Of a stretch of 56,674 nucleotides of DNA, positions 41,681 through 48,879 are shown piece by piece (positions within the stretch are counted from its first letter, which is position 1; each line of letters starts with the position of its first letter). The stretch lies in the IMG/VR virus record IMGVR_UViG_3300034072_002225, positions 1 to 56,674 of that record; one strand, written 5' to 3'. This DNA comes from a virus. Below the pieces are notes generated by a model. That model saw only the letters and a program-made list of their open reading frames with translations, searched no databases and was not told the DNA's origin. The position numbers and the translations under genes are program-made.

Positions 41681-42018
41681 GCCGCTTCGAGATCTTGTCG
41701 CCAATTCTGCGGCGGGCAGGCGATCGGCTGGCATTCTTCTGTCCTGGGTGCGAGACGCCGCATGTCCTCAACGTGTATGCAGATCGGCATCCGCGGTGGG
41801 GGTACAATGGCAACCCGGAGGCTCCGACCTTCACGCCCAGCGTGCTGAACCGCACAGGGCGTGCCGTGGACCCCAACTTTGTATCCGAGCCAGGTGATCC
41901 GCCAGAGGTCTGTCACGTCTTCGTGACGGATGGCCACATCCAGTTCCTCGGCGACTGCACGCATGCTTTGGCCGGGCAGACGGTGCCGATGACCGCTTGG
42001 CCGGAGGACTGGTCATGA
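41677..42018 (+). CDS. DUF6527-family protein
   Basis: A 113-residue protein with the DUF6527 pattern: a zinc knuckle (FFCPGCETPHVL), RWGYNGNPEAPTFTPSVLN, then CHVFVTDGHIQFLGDCTHAL. Members are frequent beside phage lysis genes and are sometimes labelled ammonia monooxygenase without evidence. The Cys/His set suggests one bound zinc. Function unknown. Coupled to the endolysin and to the spanin gene. Confidence 0.82.
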   Translation: MSRFEILSPILRRAGDRLAFFCPGCETPHVLNVYADRHPRWGYNGNPEAPTFTPSVLNRTGRAVDPNFVSEPGDPPEVCHVFVTDGHIQFLGDCTHALAGQTVPMTAWPEDWS

Positions 42019-42380
42019 AGGTGACCCCCATCGTTCGCGTCGTCCTGATCGCGGCCGCCGTTCTGCTGATCTTCGGTTCGTTGGTCCTGCGATCCTGCCA
42101 GAACGCCGGCACCGCGCGGACCGAGGCGAAGCTCGCCACGGGCCAGGCCGGCGCCGCGATCGAGAGCGGGGGCGATGCCGCCCAGACCATCGGCAACCAG
42201 GCGGCCGCAGAGGCGGCCACCGATGCCCTCACACGGGAGAATGAACATGCGATCCGTACCGCGCCCGGGGCGAATGCTCCCGTCGATCCTGCTGCTCGCG
42301 ATGCAGGGTTGCGCGCCCTTTGTCGCCGCGCCGCCTATCGCAGCGATCCCAAGTGCATGCGTTTCGCTGCTGCCCCGTAA
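42015..42380 (+). CDS. Inner-membrane spanin candidate (Rz-like)
   Basis: A 121-residue type II membrane protein with one N-terminal helix (VVLIAAAVLLIFGSLVL), a periplasmic helical part (ARTEAKLATGQAGAAIESGG) and a Cys-containing end. A second gene begins inside it in another frame and has a lipoprotein-like signal. This nested layout is typical of Rz/Rz1 spanins, which fuse the two membranes in the last step of lysis. Confidence 0.75.
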   Translation: MKVTPIVRVVLIAAAVLLIFGSLVLRSCQNAGTARTEAKLATGQAGAAIESGGDAAQTIGNQAAAEAATDALTRENEHAIRTAPGANAPVDPAARDAGLRALCRRAAYRSDPKCMRFAAAP

Positions 42381-42585
42381 CTGGCAGCAGGGCGTGCCCG
42401 GCGCGCCGTTGCCCAGCGGCGATGTGCTGGCCGACTGGCAGGTATTCGGAGACGCGCAGACCGGCCAGCTGGACAAGGCGAACGATCGCCTGGTCGCCGC
42501 GATCGGCATCGTCGAGCGATGCGAAGCGCGCGATGCTGCCGCCGCAAAGGCCGCCACCCGCCGGCGCGTACTCGGCATCTTCTAA
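42247..42585 (+). CDS. Outer-membrane spanin candidate (Rz1-like), overlapping Rz
   Basis: The gene starts inside the Rz-like gene in the +1 frame (ATG 42247; an ATG at 42241 is an alternative) and runs 112 residues. A basic start and hydrophobic core (MLPSILLLAMQGC) form a signal with a Cys in lipobox position, although the -3 residue is unusual. A Pro-rich part follows. At 112 aa it is longer than lambda Rz1. The overlap of 134 bases and the gene order support the assignment. Confidence 0.68.
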   Translation: MRSVPRPGRMLPSILLLAMQGCAPFVAAPPIAAIPSACVSLLPRNWQQGVPGAPLPSGDVLADWQVFGDAQTGQLDKANDRLVAAIGIVERCEARDAAAAKAATRRRVLGIF

Positions 42586-42609
42586 CCCCAAACTTCAAGG
42601 AACAGCATC

Positions 42610-42927
42610 ATGGCAACCGTTTACGTGACGGTCGGCCGGGTCGCCTCGCGCGCACCCGTGACCGGCGATACCCTGCAGGCGCTGGGCGCCGTGCCGCAGA
42701 AGACCGTGCAGGCGAGCAGCACCGGCAGCTCGGCCGTGGTCGTCGGCATCACCGCCGCGCGCAACCAGGTGTGGAGCATCTACGCGGCCGATGGGCCGGT
42801 ACGCGTCGCGTTCGGCACGGCGCCCACTGCCGCCGGCACTGCCTATTGGATCGTGCCGCAGGGCAGCACCCGCGAATTCGTCTGCGAGGACGAAGGCCCG
42901 CAGGCGATCGCGCTGATGGACGCCTGA
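42610..42927 (+). CDS. Small virion-associated candidate (105 aa)
   Basis: A beta-rich protein (ATVYVTVGRVASRAPVTGDT, SSAVVVGITAARNQVWSIYA, FGTAPTAAGTAYWIVPQG) that looks like a small structural or fibre-decoration protein. No family recognised. It sits between the spanins and the large SGNH gene and is probably expressed with that gene. Confidence 0.68.
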   Translation: MATVYVTVGRVASRAPVTGDTLQALGAVPQKTVQASSTGSSAVVVGITAARNQVWSIYAADGPVRVAFGTAPTAAGTAYWIVPQGSTREFVCEDEGPQAIALMDA

Positions 42928-42973
42928 TCGCCGGCAAAGGCGACGGATCAACACGAAATCGAAGGAAGACGAT

Positions 42974-45058
42974 ATGGGGCTGGGGTTCGGCTATTCGGGC
43001 GGGGGCGGTGGCGCTTCCGTCATGGTGCGCAACGTATCGGTGGCGGCGGGCGCCACCGGCCGGCGCGTCAACCTGGTGCGGCTGCTGGGCAGCGCATCCA
43101 CCTTCTCGCTGCTGAGCGGTACCAACGCCAACATCACGCTGGACAACGGCACCGGGCTGGCGCTGACCAGCGGGCTGGCAGCCGGCGAGACACAGACGGC
43201 GCTGATGCGCGAGGAGGTGGGCAGCGGCGCCACGAAGCGCGCGGTGGAATATGCGGTGAACCTCACCGGCGCGCCGGTCGCGCCCTCGGTCCCGGCGGTG
43301 ACGCTGACCGCCGGCAACGGCCAGATCAGCGTGGCCTGGACGGATGGCAGCAACGGCGGCGCCCCGATCACCTCCCATCGCATCTACCTCGATGGCGTGC
43401 TGGTGGCCTCGCCGAGCAGTGCATCGCCCTATGTGATCACCGGCCTGGTCAACGGCCGCAGCTATACGGTGCAGGTGTCCGCGGTGAACAGCGTCGACGA
43501 GGGGGCGCTTTCGTCGCCGCAGTCGGAGATGCCGACTGCGGCGGGGGGCTTCGCTCCCACAACCTTTGCAATCGCGCCCACCGCCCAGTGGCATCCGAAC
43601 ACCGCCACGATCACGACCGACAGTAACGGCCGCATGACGTCGCTGTCTGACGCTAAGGGCTTTGCAGCACTGTCTGAGACCTCGGCAGGGATTGGCGCTT
43701 TCGTCAGGACAGATGGCCTCGGGCGCAAGTTTTTGTGCTTCACGGGGTCGGAAGGCATCAAGTCCGCCGCCGCGCTGTCGCTCAACCTGCGGAACTGCAC
43801 GGTGATGATTATCGCGCGGAACCATCTCAATGGTCCGACGCGCCCTAGGTGGATGTCCGCTGGCTATAACTCGGGCGGCTCAGCGGCTGCCAACATGCAG
43901 GTGGCATACTTCGACCAGGCAGCCGCGGGCGTGGCGACGGTGATCGGATCGGGAGTCGCCGCAGGCAAGCAGGCGAATATGATCGCGGACTGCCATGTCC
44001 GCGCGTACCTGTGGCGCTGGGGTGCGAATGCTTCGGCCGGCACGGCCAACGCAGGCCTGCGGCTCGCGGTCAACGGCTACAACGACAACGTGGCGCTCAG
44101 CGGCACGCCGCCGACCCCAGTGCCCGGCGTCGAGATCGGTCGCTTTGCGTATTCACCCGGCACTATCGGCACTTGGTCGCGGCTCGACGCGTACGAGATC
44201 ATTGTCTGGACACAGGCGCTGACCGACGCGCAGTGCGATGCGGCGATCGCTGCCGCCATGGCGAACTATCAGCTCAACAACTCGATCCACCAGCTCGTGC
44301 TGGAGGGCGACTCCCGCCGATACGGGTTCAGCTACGCGAATGGCCCCAACGGCTTCGACAGCAGCCAGAACCCAGCGATGCTCATGACGGCCCCAGGCGA
44401 TCCACTGGCCATCCCCGACACCTGGATGGTCACGAACTACGCGGTCTCGTACTCTTCGATTCCTGCGGGAACCGGCGCTGGCGGCAACAACAACCAGACC
44501 TATCGGCGTGATACCAACAACTCGTGGTCAACCAAGCTGAAGACTGGCGGCCGCAACGTGGTCCTCTGGCTGAATGGCGGCAACAATTTCAAGCTGAGTC
44601 CCCCGATGTCTGGCGCGGAGACCTACGCGGCACAGGTGGCGTGGCTGAATACCGCCACCACCGGCGTTCTTCAGCGTGGTTGGGAGAGCATCATGATGAC
44701 GGAGATGCAGTTGCCGTCAGACCTGTATACCCAGACGGACGACCTCCGCGCACTGGAGATGAATGCGGCTCAGCTTGCAGCCGATACTCTCAGCGGGCCT
44801 GGGCAGATCTACGAAGGCAAGGTCAAGGTGGTGCCAATTCACCTGATCAAGCAGGCGGTGACGGACAACGGGCCGAACCCGAGCCCGAACGGCACCATCT
44901 GCGGCTCGCGTGGTGACGAGTCGAATACGCTTTTCTACCTGATCAATCCGGCGACCGGAAACTCTGACGGCACCCATCCGACCAAGGTGCTGAACAAGTT
45001 GCTCTGGTCCGGCGCCGACACCCCTCAGTACGGGATCAGAGCGGCTCTTGGGCTGTAG
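42974..45058 (+). CDS. Virion protein with fibronectin III and SGNH-hydrolase domains
   Basis: A 694-residue protein. The N-terminus is Gly-rich. A fibronectin type III domain covers roughly residues 100-185 (VPAVTLTAGNGQISVAWTDG, YVITGLVNGRSYTVQVSAVN). A LamG-like jelly-roll region extends to about 430. The C-terminal part has SGNH hydrolase signatures: GDS with Ser447 (LEGDSRRYG), an Asn-rich block (LNGGNN, near 535) and D665-x2-H668 (SDGTHPTK). This suggests an esterase that deacetylates capsule or polysaccharide on the host surface. It is downstream of the lysis genes, where late accessory fibres are often found. Confidence 0.82.
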   Translation: MGLGFGYSGGGGGASVMVRNVSVAAGATGRRVNLVRLLGSASTFSLLSGTNANITLDNGTGLALTSGLAAGETQTALMREEVGSGATKRAVEYAVNLTGAPVAPSVPAVTLTAGNGQISVAWTDGSNGGAPITSHRIYLDGVLVASPSSASPYVITGLVNGRSYTVQVSAVNSVDEGALSSPQSEMPTAAGGFAPTTFAIAPTAQWHPNTATITTDSNGRMTSLSDAKGFAALSETSAGIGAFVRTDGLGRKFLCFTGSEGIKSAAALSLNLRNCTVMIIARNHLNGPTRPRWMSAGYNSGGSAAANMQVAYFDQAAAGVATVIGSGVAAGKQANMIADCHVRAYLWRWGANASAGTANAGLRLAVNGYNDNVALSGTPPTPVPGVEIGRFAYSPGTIGTWSRLDAYEIIVWTQALTDAQCDAAIAAAMANYQLNNSIHQLVLEGDSRRYGFSYANGPNGFDSSQNPAMLMTAPGDPLAIPDTWMVTNYAVSYSSIPAGTGAGGNNNQTYRRDTNNSWSTKLKTGGRNVVLWLNGGNNFKLSPPMSGAETYAAQVAWLNTATTGVLQRGWESIMMTEMQLPSDLYTQTDDLRALEMNAAQLAADTLSGPGQIYEGKVKVVPIHLIKQAVTDNGPNPSPNGTICGSRGDESNTLFYLINPATGNSDGTHPTKVLNKLLWSGADTPQYGIRAALGL

Positions 45059-45188
45059 ACACTGGGGGCGAGGCGTCTGCCGGTGATGTGTCTTGCTCGA
45101 CGTTAGCGATTAGCACCACTGCGAACAGGATCGCCAGCAGCAGCGCAAGTGATAGTCGATTGAACGTCTGGTGTGATGTTTCGTGCAT
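45036..45188 (-). CDS. Antisense small membrane protein (50 aa)
   Basis: A minus-strand ATG at 45188 has an excellent ribosome site (AAAGGGGGCG, 6-7 bases upstream). The protein begins MHETSHQTFNRLSLALLLAI and forms one transmembrane helix, then an acidic, Thr/Ser/Pro-rich tail. Its end overlaps the SGNH gene end by 23 bases in the opposite direction. A single-pass protein on the strand opposite to all late genes is typical of a lysogenic-conversion gene such as a superinfection-exclusion factor; that is inference. Confidence 0.65.
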   Translation of the reverse strand: MHETSHQTFNRLSLALLLAILFAVVLIANVEQDTSPADASPPVSTAQEPL

Positions 45189-45275
45189 TGCGTCGCCCCC
45201 TTTGACTTGGCCTTACCACGCGTTGGCATGGCCGCAACACATCGCAATCTAAACTCGGTGTCGGAGATTGGGACA

Positions 45276-45476
45276 GTGCCTCCTTTGCTGCAATTCCTAT
45301 CGCTGGTGGTGCGCGTCGAGCCGCTGAAAGGCTGGCCCGGACTGACGCTGGTGGTGCTGCTCGACGGCACCAGCATCGTCTACAAGGCGGGCTACATGGC
45401 GGTGCTCGACCCGATCGAGCATGCGGGCGCGCTGGGCGTGGCCCGGATGGGCGAGCTTCTCCGGGCAGGTACATGA
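45276..45476 (+). CDS. Small phage protein (66 aa)
   Basis: The best start is a GTG at 45276 with GGAG 9 bases upstream. The protein (VPPLLQFLSLVVRVEPLKGW, then DPIEHAGALGVARMGELLRA) is of a type seen repeatedly in sphingomonad prophage ends, but no function is known to me. An upstream ATG at 45228 in the same frame is an alternative. The stop overlaps the next ATG. Confidence 0.7.
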   Translation: MPPLLQFLSLVVRVEPLKGWPGLTLVVLLDGTSIVYKAGYMAVLDPIEHAGALGVARMGELLRAGT

Positions 45477-45832
45477 CCGAGATTTGCCCGTGCTGTGGGG
45501 CAGAGCGGTTCCCAAGCTATAGCTATGGCGCTTGGCGATCGGAGGGCGGGATAGGCGGGCAGCCGCGCATATTCTTCAATGGCGAGGAGGTGCCGGCGAT
45601 CCCTGGCGCTCCTGGCCGGCTGCTGGCGGCCATGATCCGCAGCAAGGGTAAATTGCGAACGGCAGCTGGAGCGATCATGTCGGCGAAGAGCCAGGATGCG
45701 AACGGGGTCAAAAACCTTTGGTCCAACATGACCCGCCTCCGTCAGCATGTCGCTTGCGCGACCGGCGGCGCATGGGAGATCCCGAGGCCGGAGGTGAACG
45801 GCCATGTGTACGTGCTGCGAGAACGGAAATAG
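45473..45832 (+). CDS. Zinc-ribbon plus winged-helix-like protein (119 aa)
   Basis: CPCCGAERF at the N-terminus suggests half of a zinc site. The C-terminal 60 residues (GAIMSAKSQDANGVKNLWSN, then TRLRQHVACATGGAWEIPRP) have the order of an OmpR-like winged helix with a terminal beta hairpin. A small accessory transcription factor is likely. It is coupled to the previous gene. Confidence 0.68.
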   Translation: MTEICPCCGAERFPSYSYGAWRSEGGIGGQPRIFFNGEEVPAIPGAPGRLLAAMIRSKGKLRTAAGAIMSAKSQDANGVKNLWSNMTRLRQHVACATGGAWEIPRPEVNGHVYVLRERK

Positions 45833-45895
45833 CACCTCGACTCCCTCGTGTGTTCCCGTCATGTTCCGCGCATGCGCAGTGCTGGCCGCCCCTCG

Positions 45896-46117
45896 ATGCC
45901 CCTCGACCAATCGGTCGGCTTCGCACCCCGCGTTCGGATCGTTTGCCAGTGCCCGGGCGGGGTGGGTATCTGCGGGCATTCGGTGATCATGCGCACCGAG
46001 GACCTGTATGCTGCGGCGCCGGGGGCAGTCACCGAGAAGCAGTTTCGCGATCGGCTGCGGTGCAGGAAGTGTGGGAATCGCAGTTGGGCGCGGATTGAGG
46101 CGGCTGGGCGCGGTTAG
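45896..46117 (+). CDS. Small zinc-finger protein (73 aa)
   Basis: Two cysteine clusters (RIVCQCPGGVGICGH and LRCRKCGNRSW) point to a compact metal-binding fold, probably DNA- or RNA-binding. Start chosen at the ATG 45896; an upstream ATG at 45848 would add an Arg-rich stretch that looks non-coding. It converges on the SHOCT-domain gene. Confidence 0.6.
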   Translation: MPLDQSVGFAPRVRIVCQCPGGVGICGHSVIMRTEDLYAAAPGAVTEKQFRDRLRCRKCGNRSWARIEAAGRG

Positions 46118-46118
46118 G

Positions 46119-46466
46119 TTATAGCTGCTTCAGCAGCGAGGCCTTCGCGGTGGCGAACTCCTCCTCGGTAAGTGCGCCGCGATCGCGCAGGTTCGCCAGC
46201 TTTCCCAGGGCCTCGGGAATGTCGTTGGACTTTGTCTGTGGCATTTCGTCGATTGCAGGTTCCACCTCGGCGTCTGTTGTGGCGATCGGTGTTGGCGGGG
46301 CTATGGGCGCCGGCACGATGGCCGCGAACAGCAGTCCGAACGGGCCGAAAAAAAGCCCCATGAAGAAGCATGTGACACCGTCGATGCCGCGGGAGCTGCC
46401 TATGACCGCCGAGAACATGCCGAAGACAACTGCGAATATCACAGCCAGCGCGAGAAATGTTTCCAT
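46119..46466 (-). CDS. SHOCT-domain membrane protein (115 aa)
   Basis: Two hydrophobic helices near the N-terminus (FLALAVIFAVVFGMFSAVIG and TCFFMGLFFGPFGLLFAAIV), a Pro/Thr linker and a C-terminal SHOCT motif (LGKLANLRDRGALTEEEFAT AK...LL). SHOCT units act as oligomerisation tails. AAGGGGGAA is the ribosome site. It is a leftward gene among rightward late genes, probably expressed in the lysogen. Confidence 0.82.
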   Translation of the reverse strand: METFLALAVIFAVVFGMFSAVIGSSRGIDGVTCFFMGLFFGPFGLLFAAIVPAPIAPPTPIATTDAEVEPAIDEMPQTKSNDIPEALGKLANLRDRGALTEEEFATAKASLLKQL

Positions 46467-46493
46467 CTTTATATTCCCCCTTTTGGGGAGAAT

Positions 46494-46691
46494 TTACGGC
46501 TGTCCCAATTCCACGTCCAGCGCAAGGTTGAGCAGTCGGCGGATGGCCTCGGGACGCGAAGGCTGTTCTTCCTGCGCTGATATCCAGGCATCGATCCGGT
46601 CCAGCATTACAGGTTCAATGCGAAGATGCACCGAAAGCGCGCCTGTTTTCGGCCGCCCGCGTTTTCGCGTACCAGATATTGCGTCGGTCAC
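46494..46691 (-). CDS. Ribbon-helix-helix repressor (65 aa)
   Basis: The protein has the RHH layout: a basic lead (ISGTRKRGRPKTG), a beta strand (ALSVHLRIEPVM), helix A (LDRIDAWISAQEE) and helix B (RPEAIRRLLNLALDVE). The best start is a GTG at 46691, which lies at the edge of its likely operator. It faces the gene pair beginning at 46773, so it probably represses itself and those genes. Confidence 0.75.
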   Translation of the reverse strand: MTDAISGTRKRGRPKTGALSVHLRIEPVMLDRIDAWISAQEEQPSRPEAIRRLLNLALDVELGQP

Positions 46692-46713
46692 TATTTTCGC
46701 GTACCTGAAATAG
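46662..46713. promoter_or_regulatory. Operator-like repeats around the RHH gene start
   Basis: The 12-mer TTTTCGCGTACC occurs at 46662-46673 and 46694-46705, 32 bp apart. The second copy lies inside a palindrome CTATTT-N11-AAATAG (46691-46713). The spacing of three helical turns and position over the repressor start fit autoregulation by the RHH protein, with possible control of the divergent genes. Confidence 0.55.
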
Positions 46714-46772
46714 CAGGCCGATGCAAGGTTGCCGCCTCGCATCGGCCCTAACCCACTGCACGGAGGATACCC

Positions 46773-47120
46773 ATGCAACAGGCTGATCATGGCCATAGCG
46801 CCAACCCCGTCGGGAAATCGACCGATAATGCCGAGATCTTTATCGGCGAACCGCTGCGCGCGCTGTACGAGGCCGAGCACCTCGCGGATTATGTGGAGAC
46901 GTTGCTCAGCGTCGGCGAACGGCTGCTGCACGAGGCGATCGAGCAGATCGTGTTTGCGCAGCCGGCCGGCGCCAAGCCGGATGTCCGCCCGCTGGGAGAG
47001 GTGGCCAATCTGATGGGCACCGCGTCGCTGCTGAACGAACTCGGTCGGAAGCAGATGTCGGCGGCGGATGTCGACCTGGAACGCCTGCGCTTTACCGTGA
47101 ACTGGCGGAGGGCGGCATGA
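46773..47120 (+). CDS. Phage hypothetical protein before Rha (115 aa)
   Basis: A helical protein (IGEPLRALYEAEHLADYVET, LLSVGERLLHEAIEQIVFAQ) with CGGAGGAT as ribosome site. No family recognised. Its stop overlaps the Rha start (ATGA), so the two work from one transcript divergent from the RHH repressor. Confidence 0.7.
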   Translation: MQQADHGHSANPVGKSTDNAEIFIGEPLRALYEAEHLADYVETLLSVGERLLHEAIEQIVFAQPAGAKPDVRPLGEVANLMGTASLLNELGRKQMSAADVDLERLRFTVNWRRAA

Positions 47121-47902
47121 GCGCGGTCGTTCGGATGGACCAGGGGCGCGCGCTGGCGGACAGCCGCGATGTCGCGGATGCGTTCGGGAAGGTGCACAAG
47201 AGTGTGCTGCGGTCGGTAGACGTCCTGCTGTCAGAGCGAGAGGATCTTGGGCACAATTTTGTGCCCAAGATCTACCCGGTGCACACGGCCAAGGGCGCTA
47301 CCCGTTCTGCCCGCGCCTTCGACATGGACCGCAAGGGTTTCATGCTCCTGGTGATGGGCTTCACCGGCGCCAAGGCGCTGTCGGCCAAGGTCGAGTGGAT
47401 CGACGCCTTTGACCGGATGGAAGCCGCGCTGCTCGCGATCGACGCCGACGACGAGGTGGACGAGATCGACGAGGCGCCCGCAGCGCCGTCGATCGGCTAC
47501 TCGGGCGACGAACTGGACGATCTGCTGAAGAAGCTGCGCGTCGTTCGGGAGACGCGGCGGCACTATGGCGCCGAGCAGGCGCGCAAGGTGTGGCGCGAGC
47601 TCGGCATCCTGCCCCATGTGTTCGATCCTTCGGGAACGGACCTGCGGTTGCCCGATCTGCCCGGGGCGGTACTGCCATCGGTGGTGCAGTGGCTGGAAGC
47701 GCGGACGGTGCCGGCGCCGGGACAGCGGGTCGCGTCCTCACGGCTTTACGACGATTATCGCCGCTGGGTGCTCGGTCGCGAGCATGCCGGCGATCCGGCG
47801 ACGATCACCGCCTTCGGCACCGCGCTCAGCAACCTGGGCGTGCACAAGGTGAAGAGCGGCCACGGCCGTAGCCTGCGAATCGGGCGGCAGCTGTTGCACT
47901 GA
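47117..47902 (+). CDS. Rha-family phage regulator with D5-like C-terminal winged domain
   Basis: Residues 1-100 form a Rha domain (DSRDVADAFGKVHKSVLRSV, then FDMDRKGFMLLVMGFTGAKA). Rha proteins affect the lytic/lysogenic response in other phages. A linker with GDELDDLLKKLRVVRETRRH follows. The C-terminal 75 residues (ASSRLYDDYRRWVLGREHAG, TAFGTALSNLGVHKVKSG) resemble the winged unit at the end of D5-type helicases, including the one in this phage. It is the last rightward gene. Confidence 0.85.
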   Translation: MSAVVRMDQGRALADSRDVADAFGKVHKSVLRSVDVLLSEREDLGHNFVPKIYPVHTAKGATRSARAFDMDRKGFMLLVMGFTGAKALSAKVEWIDAFDRMEAALLAIDADDEVDEIDEAPAAPSIGYSGDELDDLLKKLRVVRETRRHYGAEQARKVWRELGILPHVFDPSGTDLRLPDLPGAVLPSVVQWLEARTVPAPGQRVASSRLYDDYRRWVLGREHAGDPATITAFGTALSNLGVHKVKSGHGRSLRIGRQLLH

Positions 47903-47938
47903 TCTGACTGCCCTTTCGGCGCCACCGGGCCGAACACC

Positions 47939-47964
47939 GCCGCCGGGCAGGCAGGCCCGGCGGC
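47939..47964. terminator. Hairpin between converging Rha and hicB genes
   Basis: GCCGCCGGGC (47939-47948) pairs perfectly with GCCCGGCGGC (47955-47964) around AGGCAG. It stands between the ends of two converging genes. There is no T run on either strand, so it is either a weak bidirectional terminator or a structured 3' end. Confidence 0.5.
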
Positions 47965-47973
47965 AAGAACGTC

Positions 47974-48450
47974 TCAGGCGCGCTTCCGCGTCGCCAGCTT
48001 CTTCCTGATCACCAGGCGCGTTTTCTGGGGCTTGGGCGCGGACGTGATCGAGGTGCCGGTGCTGTCCAATTTCTTGCCCAGCTTTTCCCGTGCGGCCTCC
48101 GCCAGGAACCGGGAGCGGTTGCTCGCAACGCGGTCGATCTGCGCGAGCAGCTGATCCTCCAGCGTGATCTGGACGCGCACCGCGCGGCCGGGCCGCTCGC
48201 CAGCTACCAGAAGCCTGGCCACCTCGATGCTGTCGCCTTCCGGGTGGATGGCATCGATCGCCGAGGGATCGGGAATCAGGTCGCCGAATTCAGCCATGAC
48301 GGAAAGGTGGCCCTCCAGCGCCTCTTGCGCGCCCTCGGCCGCTTCCTGGGCGGTGCTGCCGGCGGAAACGCAGCCGGGCAGATCCGGGAAGTACACGCCG
48401 AATCCTTCCGGCCCTTTCTCGATGATCGCAGGATAGTAGACGGTTGCCAT
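47974..48450 (-). CDS. hicB: HicB-family antitoxin
   Basis: A 158-residue antitoxin. The N-terminal HicB fold is clear (YYPAIIEKGPEGFGVYFPDL, PGCVSAGSTAQEAAEGAQEA). The C-terminal part contains an RHH-like DNA-binding unit (VRVQITLEDQLLAQIDRVAS, NRSRFLAEAAREKL) and a basic tail. It neutralises HicA and represses the pair. The toxin gene lies upstream, so the order is hicA-hicB under the promoter at 48697-48725. Confidence 0.88.
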   Translation of the reverse strand: MATVYYPAIIEKGPEGFGVYFPDLPGCVSAGSTAQEAAEGAQEALEGHLSVMAEFGDLIPDPSAIDAIHPEGDSIEVARLLVAGERPGRAVRVQITLEDQLLAQIDRVASNRSRFLAEAAREKLGKKLDSTGTSITSAPKPQKTRLVIRKKLATRKRA

Positions 48451-48485
48451 TGTCGTTCCCCTCCATGGGATGACAGGGTGGCCGC

Positions 48486-48674
48486 TCAGGGGAGCGGCAC
48501 ACCGGTTTGCTTCGAAATGCTCTTCAACGTGCCGATCGGCAGGTCGCTCTTGGGGTGGGGGACCGTCGCGGTGCCGGGCTTCGTCGGGTGGCGGAAGTGC
48601 TTGTGGCTTCCGGTCTGGCGGACCTCGTACCACCCATCCGCTTCAATCTTCCTGATGACTTCCCGGCTCTTCAT
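48486..48674 (-). CDS. hicA: HicA-family mRNA interferase toxin
   Basis: A 62-residue dsRBD-like toxin with the family pattern: SREVIRKIEADGWYEVRQTG, the active-site region GSHKHFRHP with conserved His, then TVPHPKSDLPIGTLKSISKQ. It cleaves mRNA when free of HicB. The ATG at 48674 is preferred over a GTG at 48677. Placement next to attR suggests a cargo role in prophage maintenance. Confidence 0.9.
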   Translation of the reverse strand: MKSREVIRKIEADGWYEVRQTGSHKHFRHPTKPGTATVPHPKSDLPIGTLKSISKQTGVPLP

Positions 48675-48689
48675 CACGTCCCCCTATTG

Positions 48690-48725
48690 TGTGTAGCTTA
48701 TACACATGTGGAAGGGGGCGGGCAA
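48690..48725 (-). promoter_or_regulatory. hicAB promoter with operator
   Basis: On the minus strand TTGCCC (48720-48725) and TATAAG (48697-48702) are 17 bases apart. The perfect palindrome TGTGTA-N5-TACACA (48690-48706) covers the -10 box. Two more TACACA half-sites at 48734-48739 and 48745-48750 lie upstream. HicB is the likely ligand. Confidence 0.65.
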
Positions 48726-48813
48726 GCAGAATATACACATGCGATACACATCGCCGCGTGTGATCGGATGATCAGGCTAGAAAGGAGCGAAGCGGACTAC
48801 GAAGCGCGTATCG

Positions 48814-48827
48814 CTCCTCCGCTACCA
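48814..48827. repeat. attR core (copy of tRNA-Met 3' end)
   Basis: The same 14 bases as 31-44. Left of it, on the minus strand, an open frame continues from the core into phage DNA and stops at 48772-48774; this would be the end of the recombinase gene in the excised circle. Right of it the tyrosine integrase element begins, so this site is also the left end of the second element. Confidence 0.85.
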
Positions 48828-48879
48828 TCCCCAAGAGCCTGAATTAACTTAGAAATATCCTAGGTGAGTGAAGGGTCTT

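Larger units (their letters stand above)
31..48827. mobile_element. Complete-looking lambda-type siphovirus prophage in tRNA-Met
   Basis: The two 14-bp copies of the tRNA 3' end (31-44 and 48814-48827) bracket a full phage genome: recombinase, repressor and operators, replication genes, packaging, head, tail, lysis and accessory genes. Gene order from the small terminase to the J-like fibre follows phage lambda. No structural gene looks broken, so the prophage may be inducible; that is inference. The left arm is read leftwards and the right arm rightwards from a central repressor, as in lambda. The tRNA body lies upstream of the window, so the tRNA would stay intact after integration. A second element begins directly at the right att copy. 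Confidence 0.9.

Noticed and set aside
48507-48842. 111-codon plus-strand frame across hicA and attR
   Set aside because: Antisense to hicA and its promoter; the relevant frame over attR is the minus-strand recombinase tail.
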